From Bacteroidales bacterium (GTDB taxonomy: Bacteria; Bacteroidota; Bacteroidia; Bacteroidales; F082), in the NCBI GenBank assembly GCA_017537965.1, contig JAFYJV010000029.1, forward strand, positions 1 to 64,000: a stretch of 64,000 bases of DNA, written 5' to 3'. Each line of letters starts with the position of its first letter. Within the stretch, counting starts at the first letter, position 1. Under the pieces are notes generated by a model, which was given only the letters and a program-made list of their open reading frames with translations, had not been told where the DNA came from and ran no database searches. Both the position numbers and the translations under genes were made by a program. Of the stretch, positions 38,361 to 48,092 are shown in pieces.

Positions 38361-40721
38361 ATGAAAAGAATACTTACAGTGATGGCGCTTGTCGCGTTGG
38401 CGATGGGCAATCTTTGTGCTGGCAACGTCAGCGAGCAATTGGCGCAGCGAATTGGACAACGGTTTTTGGGTAACACGGTTCTGGGACAGGAAAAGGCTGA
38501 GATACAGCTTCAACTGGTCAGCACGGTCGCTACTCGCGGTGAAGTGGACTATTATGTCTTCAACGTCAGCGACGGCGACGGTTTTGTGATTGTTGCTGGT
38601 GACAACCGTGTGAAACCAATCTTGGCGTATTCCACTACTGGATCTTTCAATCCGGAGGATGTCGCCGACGGCTTTGCCTTTACGCTTTCAGGCTTTAGCA
38701 CGGAGATCCACTATGTGCGTGAGCACAACATGACTGCCACTCCCGACATCGTGGCGGAATGGGAATCGGTGAACAAGTCGGGTGCCCTTCAACAAGGTCG
38801 TAAGGCCCGTGCAGTAGTGGGACCTCTTTGCCAGACCATCTGGAACCAAAACTATCCATACAACAACCAATGTCCTGAAGATGAAGAAGGTAGTGGCGGC
38901 TATGTGTATGCAGGATGTGTGGCTACGGCTATGGGACAAGTGATGAAGTATCACGATTGGCCGAACCACGGTACGGGATCGCATACGTACTATCCGGATG
39001 GTTATTTGATGCAGACCGCCAACTATGCTGAGACAGAATACCATTTTGAATTGATGCCGCTTTCACTCGACTCGACAAGCACCGACGATGAGATCTTTTA
39101 CATCGCCCAGTTCCTGCATCATTGTGGTATCGCTGTGGACATGCAATATAGTGGTCACGGAAGTGGCGCTTACTCCGACGATGTCCCGTATGCTTTGCGT
39201 AATTATTTCCGTTACACTTGCGACGATCATGAAACCAATTACAGTTTCTGGGGATGGGGTGGCTATACTAACGATGAATGGACTGCCATGTTGAAGTCAG
39301 GTGGCTTGGACGAGCTGCTTCCGCTATATTACAGTGGACAGGATGACACTGGTGCAGGGGGACATGCCTTTGTGTGCGATGGCTATGACGAGAACGACTA
39401 TTTTCATTTCAATTGGGGATGGAGCGGTCGCGATGATGCTTGGTGTCCGATTGGCGCCCTCAATACAACGAAATATGCCTTCAACACGTTTAATGGCTTC
39501 ACGGGTCATATCATACCACAGAATGGCGAATACTATCTCCGTCCCGATAGCATTGCCGATATGCAACTGGTTGAGAATAGGTCATTCGATGGTATCACGA
39601 TCAGATGGACCAATCCGGAGTATAACCTCAATGGAGAAGCCTTGACTGAAATTGAGTCTGTCACGGTCCGCCGTAACAATGAGGTGATCGCCACTCTGAC
39701 GGAAGTCCAGCCTGGTGCCGATATGACTTTTGAAGACAATGGCCTCGCCCCAGGCCTTTATGAATATGCCATTTTTGTCACCAACGAGGCCGGTGTCAGT
39801 CGTAATACTTATCGCACCGTATTGGTGGGTGAGAAGTGCAACGTCACTTTCCAACTTCATGATGACGGCGGCGACGGTTGGAAAGGCGCTGCTATCAGCG
39901 TGACGGATGAGAACGGCTCCCGCATTGCTGTGATTGGCATGACGGAAGGATCTGATGTCACTGTCACCTTGCCTTTGTTGCGCCAGAATCTGAGCTTCAT
40001 TTGGAATCATGGCTGGTATCATACTAATGAGCAATATGACACTGATTTTGAATGCTCTTTCGCTGTTTATGATGCCAACGGCAATGAACTTTATGTGTCG
40101 GAAGAACTTGAGGACGGCGTTTTCATGACTTACATGAACAATTGTGAGACTGGTGTTTTGGCATCGTATCCAGTGCGAAACCTGACAGGAAATTACCAAT
40201 GGAACGGGGCTGATGAATATGGAGTTTTGCTAGGCTGGGATCAACCCATTATCACTGATCATCTGACCCGTTTCAATATATATCGTTGTGCTGAGAATGG
40301 AGAACCTGAATTGGTTAACACTGTGCCGTTCGATGAGATTGAACATTATGAGTTCTTCGACAACCTGATGGAGGTTGGCATCGGTAGCTACCTCTATAAG
40401 GTAACAAGTTTGTTTGTGGATGGAGAACAAGAAGTCGAATCGAATCCCCAAATCGTTGAGGTTATGATTACCTCTGTTGAAGACCATCAAGATTATCAGG
40501 CCCGTGTGTTCCCGAATCCTACCAGTGGATTGCTCAAGATTGAAGGCAAGGGTTTGATGAGCGTTTCCGTCTATAACCTCCTTGGTCAAAAGCTGCTTGA
40601 AGCCAAGACGGATGCTGGCGCTACCGTAGATCTGAGCCATTGCGAATCAGGGATTTACATGGTGCGCATTGAAACTGTAGAAGGGGTAATGGTACGGAAA
40701 GTGACAGTGAGTAAGGATTGA
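38361..40721 (+). CDS. Streptopain-family cysteine protease (C10) with T9SS signal
   Basis: A 786-residue secreted protease. Signal peptide MKRILTVMALVALAMGNLCA, then a SpeB-type propeptide (DGDGFVIVAGDNRVKPILAY). The C10 catalytic domain has Cys186 (YAGCVATAMGQVMKYH) and His335 (GGHAFVCDGYDENDYFHFNW), 149 residues apart as in streptopain. Two fibronectin-like domains and a lectin-like segment follow (FQLHDDGGDGWKGAAISVTD), and a T9SS sorting domain (VFPNPTSGLLK, GIYMVRIETVEG) ends it. It adds to the set of extracellular proteases here. Its stop is three bases from the end of the convergent subtilase gene. Confidence 0.93.
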   Translation: MKRILTVMALVALAMGNLCAGNVSEQLAQRIGQRFLGNTVLGQEKAEIQLQLVSTVATRGEVDYYVFNVSDGDGFVIVAGDNRVKPILAYSTTGSFNPEDVADGFAFTLSGFSTEIHYVREHNMTATPDIVAEWESVNKSGALQQGRKARAVVGPLCQTIWNQNYPYNNQCPEDEEGSGGYVYAGCVATAMGQVMKYHDWPNHGTGSHTYYPDGYLMQTANYAETEYHFELMPLSLDSTSTDDEIFYIAQFLHHCGIAVDMQYSGHGSGAYSDDVPYALRNYFRYTCDDHETNYSFWGWGGYTNDEWTAMLKSGGLDELLPLYYSGQDDTGAGGHAFVCDGYDENDYFHFNWGWSGRDDAWCPIGALNTTKYAFNTFNGFTGHIIPQNGEYYLRPDSIADMQLVENRSFDGITIRWTNPEYNLNGEALTEIESVTVRRNNEVIATLTEVQPGADMTFEDNGLAPGLYEYAIFVTNEAGVSRNTYRTVLVGEKCNVTFQLHDDGGDGWKGAAISVTDENGSRIAVIGMTEGSDVTVTLPLLRQNLSFIWNHGWYHTNEQYDTDFECSFAVYDANGNELYVSEELEDGVFMTYMNNCETGVLASYPVRNLTGNYQWNGADEYGVLLGWDQPIITDHLTRFNIYRCAENGEPELVNTVPFDEIEHYEFFDNLMEVGIGSYLYKVTSLFVDGEQEVESNPQIVEVMITSVEDHQDYQARVFPNPTSGLLKIEGKGLMSVSVYNLLGQKLLEAKTDAGATVDLSHCESGIYMVRIETVEGVMVRKVTVSKD

Positions 40722-40724
40722 ATG

Positions 40725-42404
40725 CTATAATTTGACAATCTCTTTGACGATCACACCGTTTGTGGTAGTGATTTTCACCAAGAAAGTCCCGTTCAGCAAG
40801 CCTTTGAGCTGCTGAACGGGACTTTCTGTTGGAATGCTTATGAGCAGTCGTCCGTCTATGGAAAAGACCTCGATTTGTTTCATGCCTTCGCATTGGATAG
40901 TGAAATTGCCGGTGCTGGGATTGGGATAGATAGAGGCATTTATGGTGTTTTCGATCACCGATTCAAATTCCACGGCGGTGACGGCTGCCAATGCGTCCAA
41001 TAGCCCTGAGCCGAAGTCGTTGCTTTTATGCGCTGACAAGGGTACTGCGGTGTGTTCCAAAATCTCGTCGATCTGGGCTGGTGTGAGGTCGGGGTTCTTC
41101 GACAGCATCAGTGCGATGGCGCCAGCCACCAAAGGTGTTGCCATCGAAGTGCCGTCCATCAGGGTGTAGCCACTGGTGGTATGATAGTCCAACGATTTGA
41201 TTTGTACGCCAGGTGCGCAGAGGTCGGGACGGATAAGGCCAATCTCGGTGGCGCTGCCGGAGGCGTAAGGATAGTCGTTATAGGCCGTGACATCTGTCCA
41301 TTGCGAGGGGCCTTGAGAGGAAAATGGAGCGATCGTATGATCGTAATCTATGGCACCGACGCTGATCACACAGCTCAGCCCTCCTGAATTCACGAGTTGG
41401 TCATCGTGCAGATGAGGCGGGGGACAGTCGCCTGGGGTATAGATGTTGTTCGGTGGTGGGACCATAAACTGCATCTGGCGAAGGTTTCCTGCACAGGCAG
41501 CTACCACCACGCCGGCAGCCAAAGTGTTGTCACTAGCTTGACGCATCATCAGTTTTTGGGCGGCATTGGGTTGGGGGCGACCTAGTGACATGTTCATCAC
41601 GTCGGCGCCGTGTTCCAAGGCGAACTGCATGGCAGCCACCCAATGGGTCTCATCGCCGACCCCTTCGCTGTTGAAGGCTTTCAAAGCCATGATGGTGGCA
41701 CCAGGTGCAATGCCGGTTTGCGTGCCAGAAACACCTGTGCCACAGATGGTTCCGGCAACATGAGTGCCGTGGCCTCGGTCGTCGGAGGGATCATTGTCAT
41801 GATAATAGAAGTCGTAGCCATGGTTGGGGTATTCCGAACCGCCATCCCAGAGACGGCCCTCCAAATCGGCATGGTCAAGCCGGACACCTGTGTCGATGAG
41901 GGCTATCAGGACACCAGCGCCGGTGAAGCCTTGTTCCCATACCTGTGGCGCGTTGACTTGAAGCAGGTTTTGGGTAATCTCACGACCGTTGCCACGTGTG
42001 ACTGGTGTCGCCTCATCCTCAAAAATCCATTGGGCTTCCTCAACACGATACAGTGTCATGACATCGGGATGTCGCTCCAAGAAACGGATGGCCTCTTCGG
42101 TGGCCCCGCAACTGATGCCATTGACCAGCCAAAACGACTCAATGTCGTCAACCGCGCCTTGATGCTGAAGCTCTTCCAAGCATTCCAGCAAGTCGTATTG
42201 TGAGCGAGAAGCCTGTTGCTTCAAAGTTTCGATGACAAAAGTACGTTGTTCCTGCTTGTTGCGATAAACGCTGGCCTCGTGGAGCAATATCGATGCGTCT
42301 GATTGCTCGGTCAGGAGGATGTTGATCTTGCTTTTGCCATCGGGGTTGGCAAATCCAGCGATGACAAAGCAAAAGATCAAAGTGCTTAGGATGGTCCTTT
42401 TCAT
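40725..42404 (-). CDS. Subtilisin-like serine protease (S8) with T9SS signal
   Basis: A 559-residue secreted protease, paralogous to 32189-33919. Signal peptide MKRTILSTLIFCFVIAGFA; propeptide to about residue 135; catalytic Asp in ALIDTGVRLDHADL, His in GHGTHVAGTICG, and Ser in DGTSMATPLVAG; T9SS domain at the end (IYPNPSTGNFTIQCEG, LNGTFLVKITTTNG). Its start overlaps the stop of the upstream radical SAM gene by four bases (ATGA), an odd operon partner. Confidence 0.93.
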   Translation of the reverse strand: MKRTILSTLIFCFVIAGFANPDGKSKINILLTEQSDASILLHEASVYRNKQEQRTFVIETLKQQASRSQYDLLECLEELQHQGAVDDIESFWLVNGISCGATEEAIRFLERHPDVMTLYRVEEAQWIFEDEATPVTRGNGREITQNLLQVNAPQVWEQGFTGAGVLIALIDTGVRLDHADLEGRLWDGGSEYPNHGYDFYYHDNDPSDDRGHGTHVAGTICGTGVSGTQTGIAPGATIMALKAFNSEGVGDETHWVAAMQFALEHGADVMNMSLGRPQPNAAQKLMMRQASDNTLAAGVVVAACAGNLRQMQFMVPPPNNIYTPGDCPPPHLHDDQLVNSGGLSCVISVGAIDYDHTIAPFSSQGPSQWTDVTAYNDYPYASGSATEIGLIRPDLCAPGVQIKSLDYHTTSGYTLMDGTSMATPLVAGAIALMLSKNPDLTPAQIDEILEHTAVPLSAHKSNDFGSGLLDALAAVTAVEFESVIENTINASIYPNPSTGNFTIQCEGMKQIEVFSIDGRLLISIPTESPVQQLKGLLNGTFLVKITTTNGVIVKEIVKL

Positions 42405-43360
42405 GGTCTGGTGTAATTAGGTTTGTAAAGTTTCCCTTGCCAAGTGTCGCGCTCTTCCATGCGTTTCTCGATGCGGCATAGCACCTCGTCGTAGCGAAGC
42501 TTCATCCATGGTTCCGACACCAAGAATCGGGGAGGGACCTCGCCAGCGAAGCGTTCGATGACTATATTTGGGTTGAGTCGCTCGGCAAAGTCGATGACGA
42601 AATCGATGTATTCTTCAAAGTCGAATAGATGAAATGCTTCGGGGTGTTGCAGATATTCCTCGGCCATCTTGGTGCCTTTAAAGATCTGTAGTTGGTGAAA
42701 CTTCACCGTGGTCAGGGGCAGTTGCGAGATGATGTCGGCAGTGTTGAGCATCATGGCTTTGGTCTCGCCGGGCAGGCCGAAGATGAAGTGACCGCCACAA
42801 GGGATGCCATATTGTGCTGTCAGTCGGATGGCCCATTCGGCAGTGGCGAAGTCGTGGCCTCTATTTACTCGTTGTAAGGTTTCATCATAAACGCTTTCCA
42901 CACCATATTCCAGCATGACGAAATGGGTTTTTTGAATCTCGTTGAGGAAGTCGAGTAGGGGCTCGTCGATGCAGTCGGGTCGGGTGCCGATGACGATGCC
43001 GACGATGCCTGAAACCGCTAAGGCTTGGCGATAAATGGATTTCAGATGAGGAAGTGGCTTGTAAGTGTTGGAATAGGATTGGAAATAGGCAAGGTAGCGG
43101 GAGGCGTGCCTATAGCGCCGTTGGTGGAATTCGATGCCTTCCTCGATCTGTTGTCGGATGCTTTTCTCGGGGCGACAGTAGGAGGGGCTGAAGGCTTCAT
43201 TGTTACAGAAAGTGCATCCCCCGGTAGAGATCTTGCCGTCGCGGTTGGGGCAGGTAAAGCCCGCGTTGATGCTGAGTTTCTGCAATCGGCCTCCGAATTG
43301 CCTGGTGAAGTAGCTGCTGTAGCCATTGAAGCGATGACCGTCGAAAATGGGTATGTTCAT
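42401..43360 (-). CDS. Radical SAM protein, TIGR01212 (YtqA/YhcC) family
   Basis: A 319-residue radical SAM enzyme. Cluster cysteines in GFTCPNRDGKISTGGCTFC (a longer C-x11-C-x2-C spacing typical of this family), and the conserved GTRPDCIDEPLLDFL and GGHFIFGLPGE segments. The reaction is not well characterised in the family. ATG 43360 lies only four bases after a TATCTTTG element (43365-43372), so the transcript may be leaderless. It is coupled to the subtilase downstream by ATGA. Confidence 0.9.
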   Translation of the reverse strand: MNIPIFDGHRFNGYSSYFTRQFGGRLQKLSINAGFTCPNRDGKISTGGCTFCNNEAFSPSYCRPEKSIRQQIEEGIEFHQRRYRHASRYLAYFQSYSNTYKPLPHLKSIYRQALAVSGIVGIVIGTRPDCIDEPLLDFLNEIQKTHFVMLEYGVESVYDETLQRVNRGHDFATAEWAIRLTAQYGIPCGGHFIFGLPGETKAMMLNTADIISQLPLTTVKFHQLQIFKGTKMAEEYLQHPEAFHLFDFEEYIDFVIDFAERLNPNIVIERFAGEVPPRFLVSEPWMKLRYDEVLCRIEKRMEERDTWQGKLYKPNYTRP

Positions 43361-43364
43361 GGGG

Positions 43365-43372
43365 CAAAGATA
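43365..43372 (-). promoter_or_regulatory. -7 element abutting the radical SAM gene start
   Basis: CAAAGATA on the plus strand, TATCTTTG on the minus strand, followed by four bases and then ATG 43360. Confidence 0.5.
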
Positions 43373-43433
43373 ATAAAAAAACGGGATTAATCGTTGCGCG
43401 AGTGATCCCTTGCCGCTTGCCGCGGGGGCTCTT

Positions 43434-43578
43434 GCAGACTGGAAAGCCAGTCAGGGGTAACCTGACCTAAGGCTGTTATTGTGTGGGGGTGTGGAGACCT
43501 TAAAAGCGGAGCTTTTTAGACCCCACACCCCCACACAATAAAGCCAGCCCGCTAACGCGGGCCGGCTTTCCAGTCTGC
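43434..43578. repeat. Branched palindromic element (nested inverted repeats)
   Basis: Outer arms GCAGACTGGAAAGCC (43434-43448) and GGCTTTCCAGTCTGC (43564-43578) are a perfect 15-bp inverted repeat. Inside, 43476-43494 and 43523-43541 form a perfect 19-bp repeat (arm starting TTATTGTGTGGGGG), with a further stem TAAAAGC/GCTTTTTA in its loop. Two smaller hairpins (GTCAGG/CCTGAC, CCCGC/GCGGG) flank it. A single strand would fold into a multi-branch structure. It lies just downstream of the tRNA-Ser pair, so it may also terminate their transcription. Confidence 0.8.
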
Positions 43579-43663
43579 GGAGAGAAAGGGATTCGAACCC
43601 TTGGAACGACAAGCGTTCAACGGTTTTCGAGACCGCCCCGATCGACCACTCCGGCATCTCTCC
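43578..43663 (-). tRNA. tRNA-Ser (anticodon CGA)
   Basis: On the minus strand the acceptor GGAGAGA pairs with TCTCTCC at the 3' end. The D-arm is CCGGAGTGGTCGATCGG, the anticodon loop CTCGAAA gives CGA, a long variable arm typical of class II tRNA-Ser is present, and the T-loop is GGTTCGAATCC. CCA is not encoded. Confidence 0.93.
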
Positions 43664-43700
43664 AATGGTCAAAAAGAAAAGCGACACGGGTCGCTTTAAG

Positions 43701-43788
43701 TGGCGGAGACAGAGGGATTCGAACCCCCGAAGCCTTTCGGCTTAACGGTTTTCAAGACCGCCGCTATCGACCACTCAGCCATATCTCC
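43701..43788 (-). tRNA. tRNA-Ser (anticodon TGA)
   Basis: On the minus strand the acceptor GGAGATA pairs with TGTCTCC, the anticodon loop is CTTGAAA (TGA), the variable arm is long (AAGCCGAAAGGCTT), and the T-loop is GGTTCGAATCC. The 3' CCA appears to be encoded (43701-43703). It lies 37 bases upstream of the tRNA-Ser(CGA) and is probably co-transcribed. Confidence 0.94.
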
Positions 43789-43846
43789 GCTGCAAAAGTA
43801 CAACTTTTTGTTTTCATACAAACATGTTGGCGAAAAAATTTTTGCC

Positions 43847-43854
43847 TATCTTTG
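43847..43854 (+). promoter_or_regulatory. -7 element for the TPR regulator gene
   Basis: TATCTTTG with TTG at 43827-43829 upstream (17-base gap), 29 bases before ATG 43884. Confidence 0.6.
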
Positions 43855-43883
43855 CAACATCGAATTTCTGTCTCCTTGGAATC

Positions 43884-45545
43884 ATGAGGAAAAACTTGCT
43901 TCTCCGTCTCTTTATCATGCTGGTTCTCACCATGATGGGATCATGTTTGCATAAAAAATCCATCTTTACCGAGAAAAACACACCCCATCATTTCAAGGAA
44001 CTGAGCCATGCCGTCGATCTGATGACAGAACATTGCGACAAGGCGTTAGAGTATCTCGACTCACTCAACAATGCCGATGCTATCCGCGACTGGAACGTCA
44101 TCGAACAACAGGAATTCCAAGTGAGACTGGCCGAAGCACTGTACAAAAACGGAAAACTGGGACCGCAAAGACTCGACATGAACTCGACGGTGGAGTTCTT
44201 CGACAGCCTCTCGCTATGCCATCCCAAGGATCGGGAGCTGTGTTTCCTTCAAGCGAATGCCCATTATTATCTTGGTGCCGAGCGCCGTTACCGCCAGGAA
44301 GATGTCCTGGCCACTTCCGACTTCGTCACTGCGTTGAAGATCATGCGAGAAGAGTTTGACGGCTCCGACAGGTCGCCGCAGACCCGTTTCATTGGACTTA
44401 CCTACTTCCGCCTGGGTGAGATCCTGAACTCCTATAACGTACAATCCACCGCCATCACCATGTTCGACTCAGCCCGTTGCTGTTTCGAGCGCGTTTACGA
44501 CACCCTCGGCATCGCAGCTTGTATCCGAAACATAGGCGAGGTATATCAAGCCAACAAAGACTATGAGAAGGCACTCTCCAAGTTCAAGGAAGCCAACAAG
44601 TTGTGGAACTTTGGCGATGCACTCTACGACCATGTCATCGGCGGCGTTTTCTTCAACCATCATCAGTGGGACTCGGCCAGCTATTATCTGGAACGCTCTT
44701 TCTTCAACAGCGGTCCCTATGCCCGTATCGATGCGTCCGCCAAACTGGCGGAGATCTATAGGAGCCGTGGCGACAAAGAAAAAGAGGATTACTATACGCT
44801 GTTTTATGTCCAAAACTCCTTGAAAGAAGCCAACCGTTCGTCCGACAAGATGGAGATAGAGTTCCTTTGCGATGCAACCAAAACGGATGTGACTTCAGGC
44901 ACTGAACAGCCTAAGTCGGATAGGAGAGTCCTTATTATGGTGCTCTCCATCTTTGTGGTGGTTGCCTTCCTTACTTTCATCATTGTCCACAATCGACACA
45001 GGATCTCGCATATCGAGCAGCACCTCTCCACCATGGAGCAGATCCACCGTGAGGAGACGGAAGGCAAAGACCAGCAGATACAAGCCATCTCGCAACAACT
45101 GGATGACACCAAGCAGGCACTGGAACGACAGCGACATCATTCCACGCCGTTTGACTTTGACCAAGCCATGGAGTCTTTTCTGCGTGCTCCAATAACCTTG
45201 AAGATCCACAAGGCTGTCGATGGCAAGGATATCATGACCAAAAGTGTCAGCCTGTATCCTCATCTGAAACTTTCAGAGGTGGAGTTTATCGAGGTGGTGC
45301 GTACCGCCAACAAGTGTTTCCCCGACTTCTCGTCCATGCTGTTGCGCGACTACCGTAGCCTTTCCACTGCCGATGTCCGCCATTGTTGCCTTGCCCTCAT
45401 GGGACTCAACGACGCTGAGATTGCCGTCATGGAAGGGATCACCTATAGTGGGGCGAATCGGAGGACAAACCGCATCCTCTCTGTCATGGATGCCCGTTCC
45501 GGGTTGGCGGAATGTGTTATCGTTTATCTTAAAAAACTATTTTAA
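43884..45545 (+). CDS. TPR-containing membrane regulator-like lipoprotein
   Basis: A 553-residue protein. The N-terminus from ATG 43884 is a signal with lipobox (LTMMGSC). Residues about 40-320 are helical TPR-type repeats ([28 protein letters not shown]). A single membrane segment follows near residue 352 ([20 protein letters not shown]), then a coiled coil ([15 protein letters not shown]). The last 110 residues resemble the HTH-like end of Bacteroidales TPR regulators ([35 protein letters not shown]). If anchored in the inner membrane, it could sense in the periplasm and act on DNA or a partner in the cytoplasm. Having both a lipobox and an internal membrane span is unusual. Confidence 0.7.
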   Translation: MRKNLLLRLFIMLVLTMMGSCLHKKSIFTEKNTPHHFKELSHAVDLMTEHCDKALEYLDSLNNADAIRDWNVIEQQEFQVRLAEALYKNGKLGPQRLDMNSTVEFFDSLSLCHPKDRELCFLQANAHYYLGAERRYRQEDVLATSDFVTALKIMREEFDGSDRSPQTRFIGLTYFRLGEILNSYNVQSTAITMFDSARCCFERVYDTLGIAACIRNIGEVYQANKDYEKALSKFKEANKLWNFGDALYDHVIGGVFFNHHQWDSASYYLERSFFNSGPYARIDASAKLAEIYRSRGDKEKEDYYTLFYVQNSLKEANRSSDKMEIEFLCDATKTDVTSGTEQPKSDRRVLIMVLSIFVVVAFLTFIIVHNRHRISHIEQHLSTMEQIHREETEGKDQQIQAISQQLDDTKQALERQRHHSTPFDFDQAMESFLRAPITLKIHKAVDGKDIMTKSVSLYPHLKLSEVEFIEVVRTANKCFPDFSSMLLRDYRSLSTADVRHCCLALMGLNDAEIAVMEGITYSGANRRTNRILSVMDARSGLAECVIVYLKKLF

Positions 45546-45611
45546 ATAATTTATTTTCAGTGAGTTATTTTAGTTTTGTTGATTATTGTAGATAAAGTGG
45601 TTTCCGTAGAA

Positions 45612-45644
45612 TTTGACAAAGACGACGATCGTTGCGTATTTTTG
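45612..45644 (+). promoter_or_regulatory. Promoter of the GWxTD-acyltransferase-GT2 operon
   Basis: TTTG at 45612-45615 and TATTTTTG at 45637-45644 with 21 bases between, close to consensus. Transcription should start near 45648, which excludes upstream in-frame starts for the GWxTD gene. Confidence 0.7.
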
Positions 45645-45684
45645 CATTGTCATAATAAGATGGAAACCATCCAATATTAAAAAT

Positions 45685-47187
45685 ATGAAAAACACCTGTA
45701 CTATGAAAAAGATTGTCCTTTCCCTTTTATTGTTGCTGTCAGTTTGTTGCAATCTGCCCGCACAAAACAAAGCCATTCAGTCTTTCATGTCATACACGAC
45801 CTATTACGTTCCGGGAGAGAAGCCTTTCATCGAGAATGCAATGGCATTTGACTGCTCCACGGTGGTATATCGTCAGTTTGAACCTGGGAAGTACAAGGCG
45901 TCAGTGGAGATACAGACCATCTTCAAACAAGGCGACAAGGTTTGCAACTATTCCAAGGTTGCCCTCGATAGTCCCGTGGTCACCGATACGACCAAGATCA
46001 CGGGCTCATTCATCGACCAGCAGCGTTTCTCCCTTGAAAATGGCGAATATACACTTGAGATCAGCGTCATGGATCTCAACAGCGCCAACAAGACGCCGTT
46101 CAAATCGGAACAAACCGTTGTGATCAATTTCCCGACCGAGTATCCAGCCGTCTCCGACATCCTTTTGGTTGATACCTACAGCAAAGCCAAGACAGCATCG
46201 TCATTCACCAAAAACGGATATGATCTCATCCCAAGGGTTTATGCCTATTATCTGAAGAACAACAATACGCTGACATTTTATGCGGAGGCTTACAATAGCG
46301 ACAAATACTACAAAGACGGCGGGCAGTATCTGCTGAACTATTATATCGAGTCGTATGAGTCGTCGATCAAGATGAAGGAATTCAACTTCACCAAGCGGGT
46401 CGATGTGGGAAGAGTGAATGTGCTCCTCAACAGCATCGACATCCGTACGCTTCCCACCGGAAACTATTATCTCGTAGTGGAGATGCGCGACCGTAGCAAC
46501 AAGCTCTTGGCCTCGAACAGCACCTTCTTCCAGCGTTACAATCCCGGTTGTGAGATCAATGTCGAAGACCTCGCTTCGGTGTCTGTACAAAACTCTTTCG
46601 TGAATGAGATTACCAATATCGACACGCTGCGCGAATACATCCGTTGCCTCAATCCACGTTGTTCTGAGATAGAACGCGACTATGCAAACAATCTTGTCCT
46701 CACCAATGACGTCAAGACCATGCAGCAGTTTTTCCACAACTTTTGGGCGACCCGTGCACCGCTCAATCCCAAAGCGGCTTGGGATGAATACTATGCCCAG
46801 GTGAAGCGTGTGAACGCCTCGTACTCCACCCGTACCAAGAAAGGTTATATGTCTGACCGTGGCTATGTCTATTTGAAATACGGTACGCCAGACAAGATCT
46901 GCGAGGAGCCGTATGAGCCGGGTGCCTTCCCATACGAGATCTGGCATTACTACGAGGTGGCCAACCAACGCAACAAGCATTTCGTCTTCATGTCGAGGGA
47001 CATGGTTACCAACGACTATGCGCTGATCCATTCCGATGTCGTCGGTGAGGTCAATAACTACCGTTGGCAACTGGAGATCTACTCTCGCTTCTATGGTCCC
47101 GACTATACGGGTGACATCATCGACCAAACCACGGTGCCCGACGCTTGGGGAACCCATGCCGGCGAGCTGTATAACAACCCTAGATAA
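45685..47187 (+). CDS. GWxTD-domain secreted protein
   Basis: A 500-residue exported protein; the signal peptide follows MKNTCTMKK (ATG 45685, or 45703 for the shorter form), ending near CCNLPAQ. The C-terminal 150 residues carry the GWxTD-domain region common in Bacteroidota (FWATRAPLNPKAAWDEYYAQ, MSDRGYVYLKYGTPDKICEE, FPYEIWHYY). In this copy the eponymous GW-TD reads as GYMSD. Function is unknown; the family is found in the periplasm or outer membrane. It heads an operon with a lipid A-type acyltransferase and a glycosyltransferase, pointing to the cell envelope. Confidence 0.82.
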   Translation: MKNTCTMKKIVLSLLLLLSVCCNLPAQNKAIQSFMSYTTYYVPGEKPFIENAMAFDCSTVVYRQFEPGKYKASVEIQTIFKQGDKVCNYSKVALDSPVVTDTTKITGSFIDQQRFSLENGEYTLEISVMDLNSANKTPFKSEQTVVINFPTEYPAVSDILLVDTYSKAKTASSFTKNGYDLIPRVYAYYLKNNNTLTFYAEAYNSDKYYKDGGQYLLNYYIESYESSIKMKEFNFTKRVDVGRVNVLLNSIDIRTLPTGNYYLVVEMRDRSNKLLASNSTFFQRYNPGCEINVEDLASVSVQNSFVNEITNIDTLREYIRCLNPRCSEIERDYANNLVLTNDVKTMQQFFHNFWATRAPLNPKAAWDEYYAQVKRVNASYSTRTKKGYMSDRGYVYLKYGTPDKICEEPYEPGAFPYEIWHYYEVANQRNKHFVFMSRDMVTNDYALIHSDVVGEVNNYRWQLEIYSRFYGPDYTGDIIDQTTVPDAWGTHAGELYNNPR

Positions 47188-47201
47188 AGAAAAATCTCTC
47201 C

Positions 47202-48092
47202 ATGAAGAAGATCGGCTTTTGGTTTGTCAAGGGTATTGCGTTCATGATCTCCATAACGCCTTTCTCCTTGTTGTACCTGAGATCCGATTGCTATTGCTTT
47301 CTTCTATATCACCTCATCCGTTACCGAAGAAAGGTGGTGCGCGAAAATCTGGTGAAGTCATTCCCAGAGAAGTCGCCAAAAGAGATCAAGCGTATCGAGC
47401 GGCGCTTTTACCGTAACTTCTGTGACTTGGTTGTGGAAACCTGTAAACTGCTGCGGGTGAAGCCGGACGAATTGTCGCGTCATGTCCATTTCACCAACCC
47501 CAAGTTGATGTGCGATTTGTATGAACGGGGCAGGAGCGTGTTCACTGCCATCCCGCACTCGGGCAATTGGGAGTGGTATGGTAAGATGATGCATTCCGTC
47601 TCGCCCCACAAAGCATCTGCAATATACAAGCGAATCAAAGACCCGAATTTCGAGTCTTTTATGAAGCAGTTGCGGAAAAATTTCAATAATGATCAAGAAG
47701 ATATGATCGAGTCGTCGGTGGCGTTGAAAACCCTTGTACGCAGAAAGGATTTGAGAAATGCCATTCTCATCGTGGCCGACCAGTCGCCTCGTGGCGTGGC
47801 TTCGGACTATTGGACGGAGTTCTTGCATCGCGATACGTGTTGGTTCTATGGCTTGGAGAAGATGGCCAAGTTTCTCGACTATGCTGTGGTGTTCGTTGAG
47901 ATGCAAAGAGTTCGGCGCGGCTACTATGATGTGACTTTCAAGTTGATTTGTGAGGATCCAAAATCGACAGAAGAAGGTTTTATTATGGAACAATATGTTC
48001 GCCATATCGAACGTTCTATACAAAACAATCCCGATAACTGGCTGTGGTCGCATCGTAGATGGAAACACAGCCGCCAACCTGAACAGCCATGA
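47202..48092 (+). CDS. LpxL/HtrB-like lysophospholipid acyltransferase
   Basis: A 296-residue membrane-associated acyltransferase (PF03279). Motifs: a catalytic H-x4-(D/E)-like HSGNWEW near residue 115, RRKVVRENLVKSFPEKS near residue 45, and DQSPRG near 190. One N-terminal hydrophobic segment (ISITPFSLLYLR) anchors it. Expected reaction: adding a secondary acyl chain to lipid A or a related lipid at the inner membrane. Its stop overlaps the next start (ATGA), coupling it to the glycosyltransferase. Confidence 0.9.
   Translation: MKKIGFWFVKGIAFMISITPFSLLYLRSDCYCFLLYHLIRYRRKVVRENLVKSFPEKSPKEIKRIERRFYRNFCDLVVETCKLLRVKPDELSRHVHFTNPKLMCDLYERGRSVFTAIPHSGNWEWYGKMMHSVSPHKASAIYKRIKDPNFESFMKQLRKNFNNDQEDMIESSVALKTLVRRKDLRNAILIVADQSPRGVASDYWTEFLHRDTCWFYGLEKMAKFLDYAVVFVEMQRVRRGYYDVTFKLICEDPKSTEEGFIMEQYVRHIERSIQNNPDNWLWSHRRWKHSRQPEQP

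Noticed and set aside
43434..43578. Integron attC site
   Set aside because: The palindrome is large enough, but the characteristic core sites (RYYYAAC and GTTRRRY) at its ends are missing, and there is no integrase.
43578..43788. Integration (att) site at the tRNA-Ser genes
   Set aside because: No integrase gene and no repeated 3' tRNA fragment were found in the flanks.
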